Shown: positions 34,784-43,313 of the stretch, one piece after another
Numbering within the stretch: the first letter of the stretch is position 1
How the letters are laid out: every line of letters starts with the position of its first letter
Source of the DNA: CAWFGW01 sp963815495
Lineage (GTDB): Bacteria; Bacteroidota; Bacteroidia; Cytophagales; JAAEPT01
Assembly: GCA_963815495.1 (NCBI GenBank)
Contig: CAWFGW010000031.1
Span: forward strand, 124,001 to 188,000
Direction of reading: 5' to 3'
Length of the DNA stretch: 64,000 bases
Notes under the pieces: generated by a model
Databases searched by the model: none
The model's input: the letters and a program-made list of their open reading frames with translations, nothing else
Told to the model about the DNA's origin: nothing
Program-made: the position numbers and the translations under genes

Positions 34784-35416
34784 TTATTTTGCAGCTACTA
34801 CAGTGATGTCTAATACAATATCGTCACTGATAACAATGTCTTTCATAGCACTTTTGTAAGCTACATCAAAATCTTGTCTGTTAAATACTAAATTACCTTT
34901 AGCAGTAACAACTCCTTCTACATTTTCTACAGTTACTTTATTTACAGTTGCTTCTTTTGTAATTCCTCTAATAGTTAAATCACCTACTACAGTTCCTTCT
35001 GATACCGATTTGATTACAAAATTAGCTGTTGGAAAAGAATCCACTAAAAAGAAATCGCCAGTACTTAAGTGACCAATTAATTTTTCTGGAGTTTTATCTT
35101 CAGAGTAACTGCTATCCGTTGTTTTCATTGATGTCATATCAACTACAAACGAACCACCAGTAATTTCATCACCAGACATTTCTAAAGTACCTTCTGTTAA
35201 GTCTAATGTACCTGTGTGTCCATAACCACCACCTACAATACCACCACTCCACTCTACAGAAGATGCTTCTAAATTTGCTTTATACGATTCTGAATCTACA
35301 ACTTCCGTAGAGTCTGTTGTTATTTCTTCTGTTGTTGTTTCTGTAGCTGAGTCTCCTCCACAAGAGTACAACATGGTTGCTGTAAAAATACCGATTGCTA
35401 AATGTTTGATTTTCAT
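34784..35416 (-). CDS. YceI-family lipoprotein
   Basis: This 210-residue exported lipoprotein has a signal peptide ending MLYSC (lipidated Cys19), then a Thr/Glu-rich linker (about residues 20-45) and a YceI lipocalin-like barrel. Motifs are SVEWSGG, GTLDLTEGTLEM, GSFVVDMTSM, LIGHLSTGDFFLVDSFPTA, VVGDLTIRGITKEATV and LVFNRQDFDVAY. YceI proteins bind isoprenoid lipids in the periplasm; here it would be membrane-anchored. It is a monocistronic gene, convergent with DUF4301, ending at the shared terminator. Confidence 0.93.
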   Translation of the reverse strand: MKIKHLAIGIFTATMLYSCGGDSATETTTEEITTDSTEVVDSESYKANLEASSVEWSGGIVGGGYGHTGTLDLTEGTLEMSGDEITGGSFVVDMTSMKTTDSSYSEDKTPEKLIGHLSTGDFFLVDSFPTANFVIKSVSEGTVVGDLTIRGITKEATVNKVTVENVEGVVTAKGNLVFNRQDFDVAYKSAMKDIVISDDIVLDITVVAAK

Positions 35417-35600
35417 GATTGTTTGGTTTAGTTTATTAAATTAATTTAAAATTATATGTTTAAACAGGTAATTGCAAATAAAACTCAACTATGTTTTAAA
35501 ATTATAATTACAAAGTATAACCTTTTTAGACAAAAAGATAACTTTTAAAACTTCAATATTAAAGTTTTTATTATCTTAGAGTGGACATTACAAACAAGCT

Positions 35601-35984
35601 ATGAATAAAGAGTTAAAAATTTTTTTATTAGATGATGAAAAAATCGTTTGTGAGTTTATTGCTCAGAAATTCAAAAATGATTACAGCATTAAGTACTTCA
35701 CACTGGAAAATGAGTGTGCTAAAGCCTTAGAATCAGTTAAACCTGATTTCTTATTGCTTGATTATCACCTTACATCAATGGATGGATTAGACTTTTTTGA
35801 ACAGAATAAGGATACCCTAAAAGGTGTAGAAATTATTTTTATTAGCGGTCAAAAATCTCTCACCGATATGTTCGAAGTGATTAACCAAACGAAAGCTAAG
35901 TTTGTGATTAAAGATGAAAACATGCTCAAGAGCTTGAAGTACCTTTTTGAAGGTGACGTGGAAGCTTACGAAGAGTTATTATAG
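35601..35984 (+). CDS. Single-domain response regulator (CheY-like)
   Basis: This 127-residue protein is a lone receiver domain. Acidic residues Asp11 and Asp12 (FLLDDEKIV), phosphoacceptor Asp54 (LLLDYHL), Ser82 (FISGQ) and Lys104 (FVIKDEN) are all present, so it should be phosphorylated by a histidine kinase that is not in the window. No output domain follows. It is a cytoplasmic signalling relay. Its stop is 4 bp from the convergent Lhr helicase stop. It resembles the other response regulator at 57974 only at the level of the fold. Confidence 0.93.
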   Translation: MNKELKIFLLDDEKIVCEFIAQKFKNDYSIKYFTLENECAKALESVKPDFLLLDYHLTSMDGLDFFEQNKDTLKGVEIIFISGQKSLTDMFEVINQTKAKFVIKDENMLKSLKYLFEGDVEAYEELL

Positions 35985-35988
35985 CTTA

Positions 35989-38900
35989 TTATTTAAACCC
36001 TTTACCCAAGTAGGCTTTTAACACGGCAGGATTGTGCTTTCTAAGAATTTCATTTTTAGTAGTCCAAGCCTGCTCATTCGATAATTTTTGCGAATAGATG
36101 ATCTCCTCGCCTTCTTTAATGGCTATTACAGCTCCATCCACATACATAATTCGGTTGCCCGGGTACTGAGACACGCGTTTACCTGGTGTCACAATACCAG
36201 TCAAATTCAAAGGGTCACAGGCAGAAATTGTAATTTTCAAGTTCGCCTTTTCCCTTTTTCTAATGGTACGCAATTGAGAAATCACTTCGGGTAAAGCATA
36301 TTGTTCTCCCGACATTCCTGAGATAAAATAGCCCCCTCGAATTTCTCCTCGAGCTTCTAGTCGTCTAAGTACACGCACTAAATCTCGCCATTTCGGAGCA
36401 TAAGCTTCTTTTTGAATCATTGTTCTAAAAATAACGCCATAACGTTTGAGGTAGATGAAAGCTAATTCCTCTAACTCGGCATCCAATGAATAGGTTTCAT
36501 CTGGTTGAATGTTGAGCAATGACCAACGTCCAGCATGCTCCATTCCGAAGATTGCTTTGCGGTTATTTCTTCTCCGTCCGTTTTCCTGTGGTCGGTTATT
36601 CACTGGAGTCAACAATGCCCTTAATCCCGTAAAACTATCCGAGGTCACTAAACCAAATGCCGCCAACTCATCCAGCGCATTTTCGACTTGAGTTCTCAGT
36701 AGCTTTGTCCCTTCAACGATGTCAAAGAAAAACTGAGCACCTTTTTCTTCTAAATAATTTTTCACCCGTTGTGTATCTGAATTCATCTCCACACCTGCTT
36801 CTTGTTCTTTGGTTTGATTTTTCCAAAGACTTAAGTTATGCCGCTGCATCAATAATATGGGCGTAGTCTTAATGGGTGAGGTGCGTTTTGAACTCGTAGA
36901 AACAAAAGGTTTTAAACGCCCCCAAACCACTCGACCAGAAAGACTCATAATATCCATCCAGGAAGGATCGTAATTAGCAAGTCTAGGTGCAATAACTTCT
37001 GTTTCCCAGGCACCGGCTGCTACTTCAAATCCTTCTAATTGTTCTAGTACCTGCATCAACGATTGTGCGCCTTCGGGTTGGTCATCGGGGATTAAACGGT
37101 GCCATTCAAACAAAAACCGCATGAAGTCTTGCGCTGAAATAGGCTCAATTTCTTTTCGAAGTGCCTGTAGGGTATACCGATGAATACGGTGTAAAAGCTT
37201 ACGTTCACACCATTCGGTCTCTTCGGTGTTTCCTGTGTAACTCCCTCGAAACACAAAACCTTGATTTTCCAAGTTCAAGAGTGATTGTTCGACTAAAAAA
37301 GTATCCCAACACAAATTAGCACTTAATTCTTGTACCGTAATAGGACCAACACTTTCCATGCGACCGCGCATGATCTCTACTGCAGCAGCTTCTCTTTCCC
37401 ATACTTTTTCCATTAAAGCTTCTGGCAGGGTAACTTTTTGATCTAACTGAACATCCGGGAACACTGCTACAAACAAAGGCAAACGTTCGACAGCTATCCA
37501 TACTTTCGTAGAATTAATACTGGCCGAAGCGACTCTGTTTTCCGCTAACAGTTGATGTAAAAACACATTCCAGCTAAACTCACCATTTCCAGTCTCTAGT
37601 TCGTTTGCAGTAATGTAACCTAATATAACCAAGGCATCGTGTAACTCATCACAATCATCAACACGTGGCCAAGCTTCCTGGGTCACCATTTTAATCACTT
37701 CAGGATCAAGCCGACCTAATTCTTGCGCATCTGCTGGATCTAGCCAACGCCTGTTTTTAATGGCGCGAGTTCTCCGTTCCTCTAAAGGAGCATCGTCTAA
37801 AAACGCATAAGGTTTCGCATTGATGATTTCTTGAGCTAATGGCGATGGTTCTTTCAACTCGGCAACTCGAAGTTTAATTTCTCCCAACTCCTTCTTTTCT
37901 AGAATCTCCTCCAACAAGTCAATATCCATGGCTTCGGTCAGACAGTCATGGATTGTTTGAATCACTAAGGGGTGATCAGGAATTTCTCTATCACCTACAA
38001 TATTTTCTAAACACGCTATTTGGTCGGGAAATGCCAAGGCTATAAAGTCTTCCGACTCCATCCGTTGAAACTGTGCAGGCACTTTTTTACCTGCTCGATT
38101 TCTTAAAACCGCCATGGCGCGAGTTGCATTCCACCGCCAGCGAATCTCAAAAATTGGGTTGTCCAACATTGCTTGGGTAGTCAGCTGTCGAACTGTTTTT
38201 GATTTTAAATAATTGAAAATGTCTTCCAAAGGAAAACTATGCGTTTGACTTAATGAAAGGATGATGGCATCTTCCGTAGCTGCGGCTTGCAACTCAAAGT
38301 TGAATCCCCGACAAAATCGTTTTCTTAATGCTAGACCCCAGGCAGTATTTGCATCACTTCCAAAGGTGGAATGCAAAATTAAATGCATGTCGCCAACCTC
38401 ATCAAAAAATCGTTCAAGAACTAGTGTTTTCTGACTGGGTATTATACCTAAAGCTAATTTAGCATTGAGCAAATAAGCCACTAACTGATCTGCAGCTTCG
38501 CAAGTAATTCCAACTTCATTTACCAACCAAGCCAGAGCGGGTAGTTTCATCTGCTCATAATCTGCTTCACGACCTGTTTGAGATAAGTTGAGTTCTAATT
38601 CTCCTGAAGTGTTCACGGCTACGCCAGCACCTACATCGATTAAGTCATTTATTGTTGCTCGCAATCGCGACACGGACTCTGATAACTCAACCGAGCGCCC
38701 TGGGGCCTCTCCTAACCAAAATGGAATAGTAGGATTTTGTCCTCCAGCATCTTCCACACGTAGCTTTCCTTCTTCAAGTTTCAGCATTCGCCAGGAGCTG
38801 TTTCCCAATTGAAACACATCACCCACGCGGCTTTCAATCGCAAAATCTTCGTTGACAGAACCTACTTTAATTCCTGCTGGCTCTAAAATCACATCGTAAT

Positions 38901-40407
38901 CAAATAAATCCGGGATAGAGCCACCAGAAGTCAACACCGCTAACCGAGCGCCTTTGCGGGCACGCACTTTTCTGTTGACCATGTCACGATGAAGGTAAGC
39001 GCGTTTATACCCCCTTCGATTAGTAAAACCTGTGGTCAGCATTTCTAAGGTATCTGTAAACTGCTTTCGAGTCAAATTTCTAAAACTGTAGGATTGACTC
39101 ATTAAATGAAACAATTCCTCTTCATCAAAATCACCACAGCAAAGGGTTGCTATAATTTGCTGCGAGAGGATATCAATCGGAGCTTCGGGAATCACCAACT
39201 TATCTAACTCCCCTCTACGAATTGCATCAAGTAAAGCTGTGCATTCCACTAAATCATCCCGCGTTAGCGGAATCAGTTTTCCTTTGGGAGTACCACCTAC
39301 CTGGTGACCAGCACGACCAATACGCTGTAAAAAAGCAGATATTTTTCGGGGCGAACTGATCTGACACACTAAGTCGATATACCCAATATCAATTCCCAAT
39401 TCCAGGGAAGCGGTAGCCACCAAAGCTTTTAAATGACCAGACTTGAGTTTTGTTTCCGCAGACAAGCGTTGTTCTTTACTCAAGCTACCATGGTGTGCTG
39501 TAATGGCTTCTTCACCCAAACGTAAACTTAAGTCATGTGATAGTCGCTCAGCCAGGCGCCTTGTGTTTACAAATATTAAAGTTGTTTTGTGTGTTTCAAT
39601 GAGTGCTACTAAATGATTATAAATTTCCTCCCAAACTTCATTTGACATCACCGCTGTTAAGGGCGAATCGGGCAATTCAATTTGTAAATCCAAGGTTCGT
39701 TTGTGGCCCACATCTACAATTTGGCAATCTGCCGAACCATCAACTAAAAAATTAGCTGCTCCTACTAAAAATTTAGCCGTTTCTTGAATGGGATTTTGAG
39801 TGGCTGAAATCCCGATTCGTAATAATTTATTTTCTGTTAAATGTTCTAACCGCTCAATAGTCACTGACAGGTGCGAACCACGCTTATCTTCAACTACGGC
39901 ATGAATCTCATCTAAGATCAACGTTTCCACGGACTTTAACATCTCTCGCCCTTTAACACTGGTCAACAACAAAAACAAGGACTCTGGAGTGGTGACTAAA
40001 ATATGTGGTGGGTTTTTAAGCATTCCTGTCCGCTCAGATTGGGTAGTATCACCTGTTCGAACTTTTGCGGTTAGGTCGAGTTGCTTTCCTTTTTTTATAA
40101 ATTCCTGCTTGATGCCGTTGAGTGGGAACTGTAAATTTTTCTCAATGTCATTGCTCAGCGCTTTCAGTGGAGAGACATACACCACGTAAGTTTTCTCTTC
40201 CAGTTGACCTCGCTCCTGCTTTTCCACCAAATTATTGATGACTGCTAAAAATCCCGCTAAGGTTTTACCCGAACCTGTAGGTGCTGCAATCAAGGTGTTT
40301 TTGTGCTTGTGAATATGCTTCCAGGATTCCAACTGCACTTCAGTCGAAGCCTCAAAACTTGACTCAAACCAATGTTTTACAGAAGGATGAAATTGGGAAA
40401 AGGACAT
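35989..40407 (-). CDS. lhr: Lhr-family large DEAD/DEAH-box helicase
   Basis: This 1472-residue protein is a superfamily 2 3'-5' helicase acting on DNA or DNA:RNA hybrids in repair. The N-terminal core has LIAAPTGSGKTLAGFL (Walker A), LILDEIHAV (Walker B variant), ISATQNP, FVNTRRLAERL, TASLELGIDIG and QRIGRAGHQ. The C-terminal part is the long Lhr extension with a winged-helix region and SLSGRVVWGRLKPF near residue 940. The length is in the range of full-length bacterial Lhr proteins. The ATG at 40407 (MSFSQFHPSVKHW) is preferred to a TTG 27 bp upstream. No operon partner is evident. Confidence 0.93.
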   Translation of the reverse strand: MSFSQFHPSVKHWFESSFEASTEVQLESWKHIHKHKNTLIAAPTGSGKTLAGFLAVINNLVEKQERGQLEEKTYVVYVSPLKALSNDIEKNLQFPLNGIKQEFIKKGKQLDLTAKVRTGDTTQSERTGMLKNPPHILVTTPESLFLLLTSVKGREMLKSVETLILDEIHAVVEDKRGSHLSVTIERLEHLTENKLLRIGISATQNPIQETAKFLVGAANFLVDGSADCQIVDVGHKRTLDLQIELPDSPLTAVMSNEVWEEIYNHLVALIETHKTTLIFVNTRRLAERLSHDLSLRLGEEAITAHHGSLSKEQRLSAETKLKSGHLKALVATASLELGIDIGYIDLVCQISSPRKISAFLQRIGRAGHQVGGTPKGKLIPLTRDDLVECTALLDAIRRGELDKLVIPEAPIDILSQQIIATLCCGDFDEEELFHLMSQSYSFRNLTRKQFTDTLEMLTTGFTNRRGYKRAYLHRDMVNRKVRARKGARLAVLTSGGSIPDLFDYDVILEPAGIKVGSVNEDFAIESRVGDVFQLGNSSWRMLKLEEGKLRVEDAGGQNPTIPFWLGEAPGRSVELSESVSRLRATINDLIDVGAGVAVNTSGELELNLSQTGREADYEQMKLPALAWLVNEVGITCEAADQLVAYLLNAKLALGIIPSQKTLVLERFFDEVGDMHLILHSTFGSDANTAWGLALRKRFCRGFNFELQAAATEDAIILSLSQTHSFPLEDIFNYLKSKTVRQLTTQAMLDNPIFEIRWRWNATRAMAVLRNRAGKKVPAQFQRMESEDFIALAFPDQIACLENIVGDREIPDHPLVIQTIHDCLTEAMDIDLLEEILEKKELGEIKLRVAELKEPSPLAQEIINAKPYAFLDDAPLEERRTRAIKNRRWLDPADAQELGRLDPEVIKMVTQEAWPRVDDCDELHDALVILGYITANELETGNGEFSWNVFLHQLLAENRVASASINSTKVWIAVERLPLFVAVFPDVQLDQKVTLPEALMEKVWEREAAAVEIMRGRMESVGPITVQELSANLCWDTFLVEQSLLNLENQGFVFRGSYTGNTEETEWCERKLLHRIHRYTLQALRKEIEPISAQDFMRFLFEWHRLIPDDQPEGAQSLMQVLEQLEGFEVAAGAWETEVIAPRLANYDPSWMDIMSLSGRVVWGRLKPFVSTSSKRTSPIKTTPILLMQRHNLSLWKNQTKEQEAGVEMNSDTQRVKNYLEEKGAQFFFDIVEGTKLLRTQVENALDELAAFGLVTSDSFTGLRALLTPVNNRPQENGRRRNNRKAIFGMEHAGRWSLLNIQPDETYSLDAELEELAFIYLKRYGVIFRTMIQKEAYAPKWRDLVRVLRRLEARGEIRGGYFISGMSGEQYALPEVISQLRTIRKREKANLKITISACDPLNLTGIVTPGKRVSQYPGNRIMYVDGAVIAIKEGEEIIYSQKLSNEQAWTTKNEILRKHNPAVLKAYLGKGFK

Positions 40408-40484
40408 AAATTGAAGATAGGGAATTTTTAACAAACTAACTTTTGTAGTAGAACAACTTATTTCATTTTTCGTTACATTGTACT

Positions 40485-40673
40485 ATGCAAACGTTGAAAG
40501 ATATCTCTATAGAAGTAATCAAAAATCTTCCTTCTTCCAGTACCATGGAAGAAATCATGTATAAGTTGAATTTAACAGCTCAAGTAGTTGAAGGACTTCA
40601 AAACAAAGAAGAAGAAAAGGTTTTATCTACAAACGAATTACTTCAAGAACTCAACAAATGGGAGAAAAAGTAG
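40485..40673 (+). CDS. Putative small antitoxin, 62 residues
   Basis: The sequence MQTLKDISIEVIKNLPSSST starts a 62-residue soluble protein that is helix-rich (MEEIMYKLNLTAQVVEGLQN, VLSTNELLQELNKW). The pattern EGLQNKEEEKVLSTNELLQELNKW is that of the C-terminal half of antitoxins paired with ParE/RelE toxins. An ATG for a would-be toxin lies inside its last codons, the usual antitoxin-toxin arrangement. The toxin frame is broken, so this antitoxin may now be an orphan. It is read away from Lhr. Confidence 0.6.
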   Translation: MQTLKDISIEVIKNLPSSSTMEEIMYKLNLTAQVVEGLQNKEEEKVLSTNELLQELNKWEKK

Positions 40674-40800
40674 TTGTAGAATAGTCTCAAAAGGCGAGTT
40701 CCAATCTTGGCAGAATCTTTTGGGTAGCAGAAGATTTACTTTGAGTAAACTTGCACCAGCTCTAGAGATGACAAGTAAAATAGGGCTTGCTAAAAGTTAA
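40658..40800 (+). pseudogene. Decayed ParE/RelE-like toxin gene
   Basis: The ATG at 40658 overlaps the antitoxin stop by 16 bp. The frame reads MGEKVVVE, then TAG, then SQKASSNLGRIF and a TGA at 40742, so two nonsense codons interrupt it. The order short antitoxin then overlapping toxin, and the VV-SQKAS-L start, fit the toxin family, but only the first 28 codons can be compared. The remainder of the 143 bp is not recognisable in this frame. Tentative. Confidence 0.45.
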
Positions 40801-40839
40801 GGTGAAATTTAGCAGTATGTTTTATACTCACCTTTCGTC

Positions 40840-40862
40840 ACTTTTTCCTTAGATGAAAAAGT
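40840..40862. repeat. Intergenic hairpin ACTTTTTC/GAAAAAGT
   Basis: Eight-base perfect arms (ACTTTTTC and GAAAAAGT) around a 7-base loop, followed by AACCAAAAAATCAAGGCTG. From memory similar hairpins recur in intergenic DNA of Bacteroidota, which I cannot check here. Confidence 0.5.
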
Positions 40863-41189
40863 AACCAAAAAATCAAGGCTGCATAAAAAATGCTAAAATT
40901 TGTTGCATTACGCTGAAACAAAACAAACTCGCCTTATTTATATCCTCCAACAATGTTAGATTTTCGGGGCTCAAACAGTGTTTTGTTTTTAACCGCTTCA
41001 TTACACAAATTTCTTCACGCATTTTTGATGAGGCCGTGGCAAATAGTTAAAGAAAATTATTTTAAAAATTGTACTTTTATCATTTACAATAAAAAATAAA
41101 ACAAGAACGGGATTTTACAAATTTTATATCTAAGATCGAACCTTTCTGACAGCAAGACAGGGCAACCTTTTGATGTTTTCGGCTCTTTC

Positions 41190-41220
41190 CCGAGATTGCT
41201 TCGTGCCTCGCAGTGCCCTA
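41190..41220. repeat. REP-like element
   Basis: The plus-strand segment CCGAGATTGCTTCGTGCCTC then GCAGTGCC, read in reverse, is close to the widespread GTCATTGCGAGGCACGAAGC-type REP. The last bases (GGCACTGC) differ from the usual GTCATTGC. Confidence 0.5.
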
Positions 41221-41292
41221 TCTTTACTTAACGACATTGAACTTGCACTAGCTTTTGAGACCAATAAAAAAGTCACGGCTACAAATTGTTAA

Positions 41293-41703
41293 TTATTTAT
41301 TTTTATATGCTTCAACTAAATCTTTTAGCAAATCAATTTTCTCATCTCTATCCTTAATTTTCTCATCTTTATCTTCGATTTTCTTTTCTAACTCTAAAAT
41401 CTCATTACGAAGCATAGTTATAGAACTAGTCTCAAGATTATTCATTCGATTGTGCTGATCCCTACGAATGTTAGTTGAGAAAAACAATTCATTGAATGTA
41501 ACATTAAAGTATTGACATATTCTACTTATGTATATTGGTGGTGGAATTGCGAATACTTTTCTTTGATAAGAACGTATGGAGTGCAAGTTTATACCCAATT
41601 CATCAGAAAGTCCCTTATCAGTCAAAGCCTTTGATCCACGCAATGCTCGAAGGTTAATGTTAAATAACACCTCACGGTCGACATAGTTTTTATTATTTTC
41701 CAT
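41293..41703 (-). CDS. HTH (XRE-like) transcriptional regulator with C-terminal coiled coil
   Basis: This 136-residue cytoplasmic protein has an N-terminal helix-turn-helix (about residues 15-75: LRALRGSKALTDKGLSDELG, LHSIRSYQRKVFAIPPP, ISRICQYFNVTFNELFF), the pattern of lambda-repressor/XRE proteins, followed by a polar linker and a charged coiled coil (EILELEKKIEDKDEKIKDR, then DEKIDLLKDLVEAY). The coil probably makes a dimer. Its start is 244 bp from the divergent YiiX-like gene; that gap likely holds both promoters, with no motif I can name. The target is unknown; autoregulation is common in the family. Confidence 0.8.
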   Translation of the reverse strand: MENNKNYVDREVLFNINLRALRGSKALTDKGLSDELGINLHSIRSYQRKVFAIPPPIYISRICQYFNVTFNELFFSTNIRRDQHNRMNNLETSSITMLRNEILELEKKIEDKDEKIKDRDEKIDLLKDLVEAYKNK

Positions 41704-41947
41704 GTATTATTTTTATATATTTTGGTAATAATAATCATTTTTGTCATTTAAAATGAATTTAATTGTAAAATAAAACTATCACATAAAATTATTGTATTAA
41801 TAAAACATCTAAAAAAGTCCTTATATAGAACCCATTGGTTATTTTAAATAAGTCAAGTAGATTAAAATTCATTCCAAAAAATTAATTTTCATACAAAACA
41901 ATAAGTTCAAGCGGTATGCGTATTAAATTGCATCCTTAATCTTAAAA

Positions 41948-42604
41948 ATGAAAAAACTCCTTCTAATTTGTTTTACCTTTTTAGCTCTTTCTGCTGTTGC
42001 ATTTTATGCAGTTGAAGTTTCTAGAGACAAAAAAATTGTCCTAAAAAGTAATCAAGGTCTAAATTTACAGGATGGTGACATCATTTTCCAATCGTCTCAG
42101 TCAGGGCAAAGTTTGGCGGTACAACTGGCGACAAAATCAAAATATAGCCACGTGGGAATTATTTATGTAATGGAAAATGGCATATACGTTTACGAAGCTG
42201 TTCAACCTGTCAAAATCACGCCTTTTAACGAATGGATCAAACATGGAGATGGAAACCACTATGTGGTAAAGCGTTTGAAAAACGCGGATAAAGTACTTAC
42301 TCCTGCAATAATTCAAAAGATGAAAACTGCAGGAGAAAAACACAACAACAAAGATTATGATTTGTACTTCGGTTGGTCTGATGACCGCATCTATTGTTCG
42401 GAACTGGTTTGGAAAATGTACAAAGAAGCTACAGGAATTGAACTGGGAAAACTGCAAAAACTAAAAGAGTTTGATTTGACCCACCCTGTGGTGCAACAAA
42501 AATTAAAAGAGCGTTATGGCGACCACATTCCTTATGAAGAAAAAGTGATTTCTCCTGCTGCTATTTTTGAGAGTGAGGAGTTGGTGTTGGTGGTTTCAAA
42601 ATGA
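41948..42604 (+). CDS. YiiX/YebB-like permuted papain-fold enzyme
   Basis: This 218-residue exported enzyme is a permuted NlpC/P60-type cysteine peptidase or amidase. The signal peptide or N-anchor is MKKLLLICFTFLALSAVAFY. The domain shows LQDGDIIFQSS, the catalytic His in KYSHVGIIY, YEAVQPVKITPF and the catalytic Cys in RIYCSELVWKMYK. The order His before Cys is the permuted arrangement of this family. The substrate is unknown; a lipid- or peptide-amide in the envelope is likely. A REP-like hairpin lies immediately downstream. It is read in the opposite direction to the HTH gene. Confidence 0.85.
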   Translation: MKKLLLICFTFLALSAVAFYAVEVSRDKKIVLKSNQGLNLQDGDIIFQSSQSGQSLAVQLATKSKYSHVGIIYVMENGIYVYEAVQPVKITPFNEWIKHGDGNHYVVKRLKNADKVLTPAIIQKMKTAGEKHNNKDYDLYFGWSDDRIYCSELVWKMYKEATGIELGKLQKLKEFDLTHPVVQQKLKERYGDHIPYEEKVISPAAIFESEELVLVVSK

Positions 42605-42619
42605 TTTCCTTAAATAGAA

Positions 42620-42642
42620 GGCACAAGTTGCAAACTTGCGCC
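42620..42642. repeat. REP-like inverted repeat GGCACAAGTT/AACTTGCGCC
   Basis: Ten-base arms GGCACAAGTT and AACTTGCGCC with a 3-base GCA turn (one mismatched position), followed by AGGTGGGG. It begins 16 bp after the YiiX-like stop codon. It could terminate transcription, but there is no T-run. Confidence 0.6.
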
Positions 42643-42686
42643 AGGTGGGGAACTTTGATATCAACTGGTGATTGTCTTTTCTAATT

Positions 42687-43220
42687 TCAATCTTTCCTTC
42701 GACTTTCTAAAAAATTAACAATAAACCGACTACTTGTCATCATCCAAACTCCTATTAAACATTTAGTTAAATAAAGAAATGACCATTGAAAAGTCTTAGA
42801 GGAACTACCAAAAAAGAATTCCGAACTAGACATTTCCTTTATTTGTAAATAATTATACAACTGAGTAAAGAAAATTGGCACGTTGTCAATAAACAAGAAT
42901 CCTCCAATTATTATTACTGCAATTTTTAATATTGCAGAACGATGCATGTTTAATTCAATTCGGTCTTCATTAAAACCCTCTTCTAATTTTAGTTTTTCAA
43001 TTACCCAATCTGTTCGAAAAAGGAATAATTTTAAAACAGAGAGGTATAATAAAACAATGAGCGTTAAAGATATTACTCCAACAATCATATTACTTGAAAA
43101 ATTATCGCCAAAGAAATAAAAGATGTTCGTGAAATATTGAGGGACTAATATAACTGATTCAAAAACAATCCAAATGCCCAGTATTTTAATTACAATTTTC
43201 CAAAAAGTATTAATACTCAT
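42687..43220 (-). CDS. Hypothetical membrane protein, 177 residues
   Basis: I do not recognise a family. The protein has four hydrophobic segments: IVIKILGIWIVFESVILVP near the N-terminus, MIVGVISLTLIVLLYLSVLK, ILKIAVIIIGGFLFI and FLYLTKCLIGVWMMTSSRFI at the C-terminus. Between segments 2 and 3 lies a charged cytoplasmic loop (EKLKLEEGFNEDRIELNMH). It has no signal peptide beyond the first helix. It is monocistronic and convergent with the YiiX-like gene, with no visible terminator between them. The function is unknown; a small inner-membrane protein is all that can be said. Confidence 0.7.
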   Translation of the reverse strand: MSINTFWKIVIKILGIWIVFESVILVPQYFTNIFYFFGDNFSSNMIVGVISLTLIVLLYLSVLKLFLFRTDWVIEKLKLEEGFNEDRIELNMHRSAILKIAVIIIGGFLFIDNVPIFFTQLYNYLQIKEMSSSEFFFGSSSKTFQWSFLYLTKCLIGVWMMTSSRFIVNFLESRRKD

Positions 43221-43260
43221 AATTATATTTTATCTCAAATTACTCCCTCAGGTCAATTAA

Positions 43261-43303
43261 CAGATTCTTCGCTACTCCCGAAATTTTTGGGACTCAATGA
43301 CAG
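43261..43303. repeat. REP-like element (GTCATTGAG type)
   Basis: On the minus strand it reads CTGTCATTGAGTCCC, then AAAAATTT, then GGGAGTAGCGAAGAATCTG, with GAGTCCC/GGGAGT as inverted arms. It belongs to the same broad class as the GTCATTGCGAA units at 30499-30921. It lies between the 4-helix membrane gene and hisIE. Confidence 0.6.
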
Positions 43304-43313
43304 CTTGAGAAAC

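Larger units (their letters stand above)
40801..41292. other. Gene-free stretch with REP-like elements
   Basis: This 492-bp stretch, next to the toxin remnant, holds no open frame worth calling. It contains a 23-bp hairpin (40840-40862) followed by AACCAAAAAATCAAGGCTGC, and a REP-like segment at 41190-41220. The sequence between has the mixed GC content typical of intergenic debris rather than genes. Confidence 0.5.

Noticed and set aside
36088..40189. Several plus-strand open frames inside the Lhr gene
   Set aside because: They lie antisense to a long, motif-rich helicase gene and have no domains or start context of their own.
40588..40800. 70-residue open frame overlapping the antitoxin
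   Set aside because: Its reading frame is in the wrong phase for a toxin, the composition is not protein-like, and it has no recognisable domain. The better reading is the interrupted frame from 40658.
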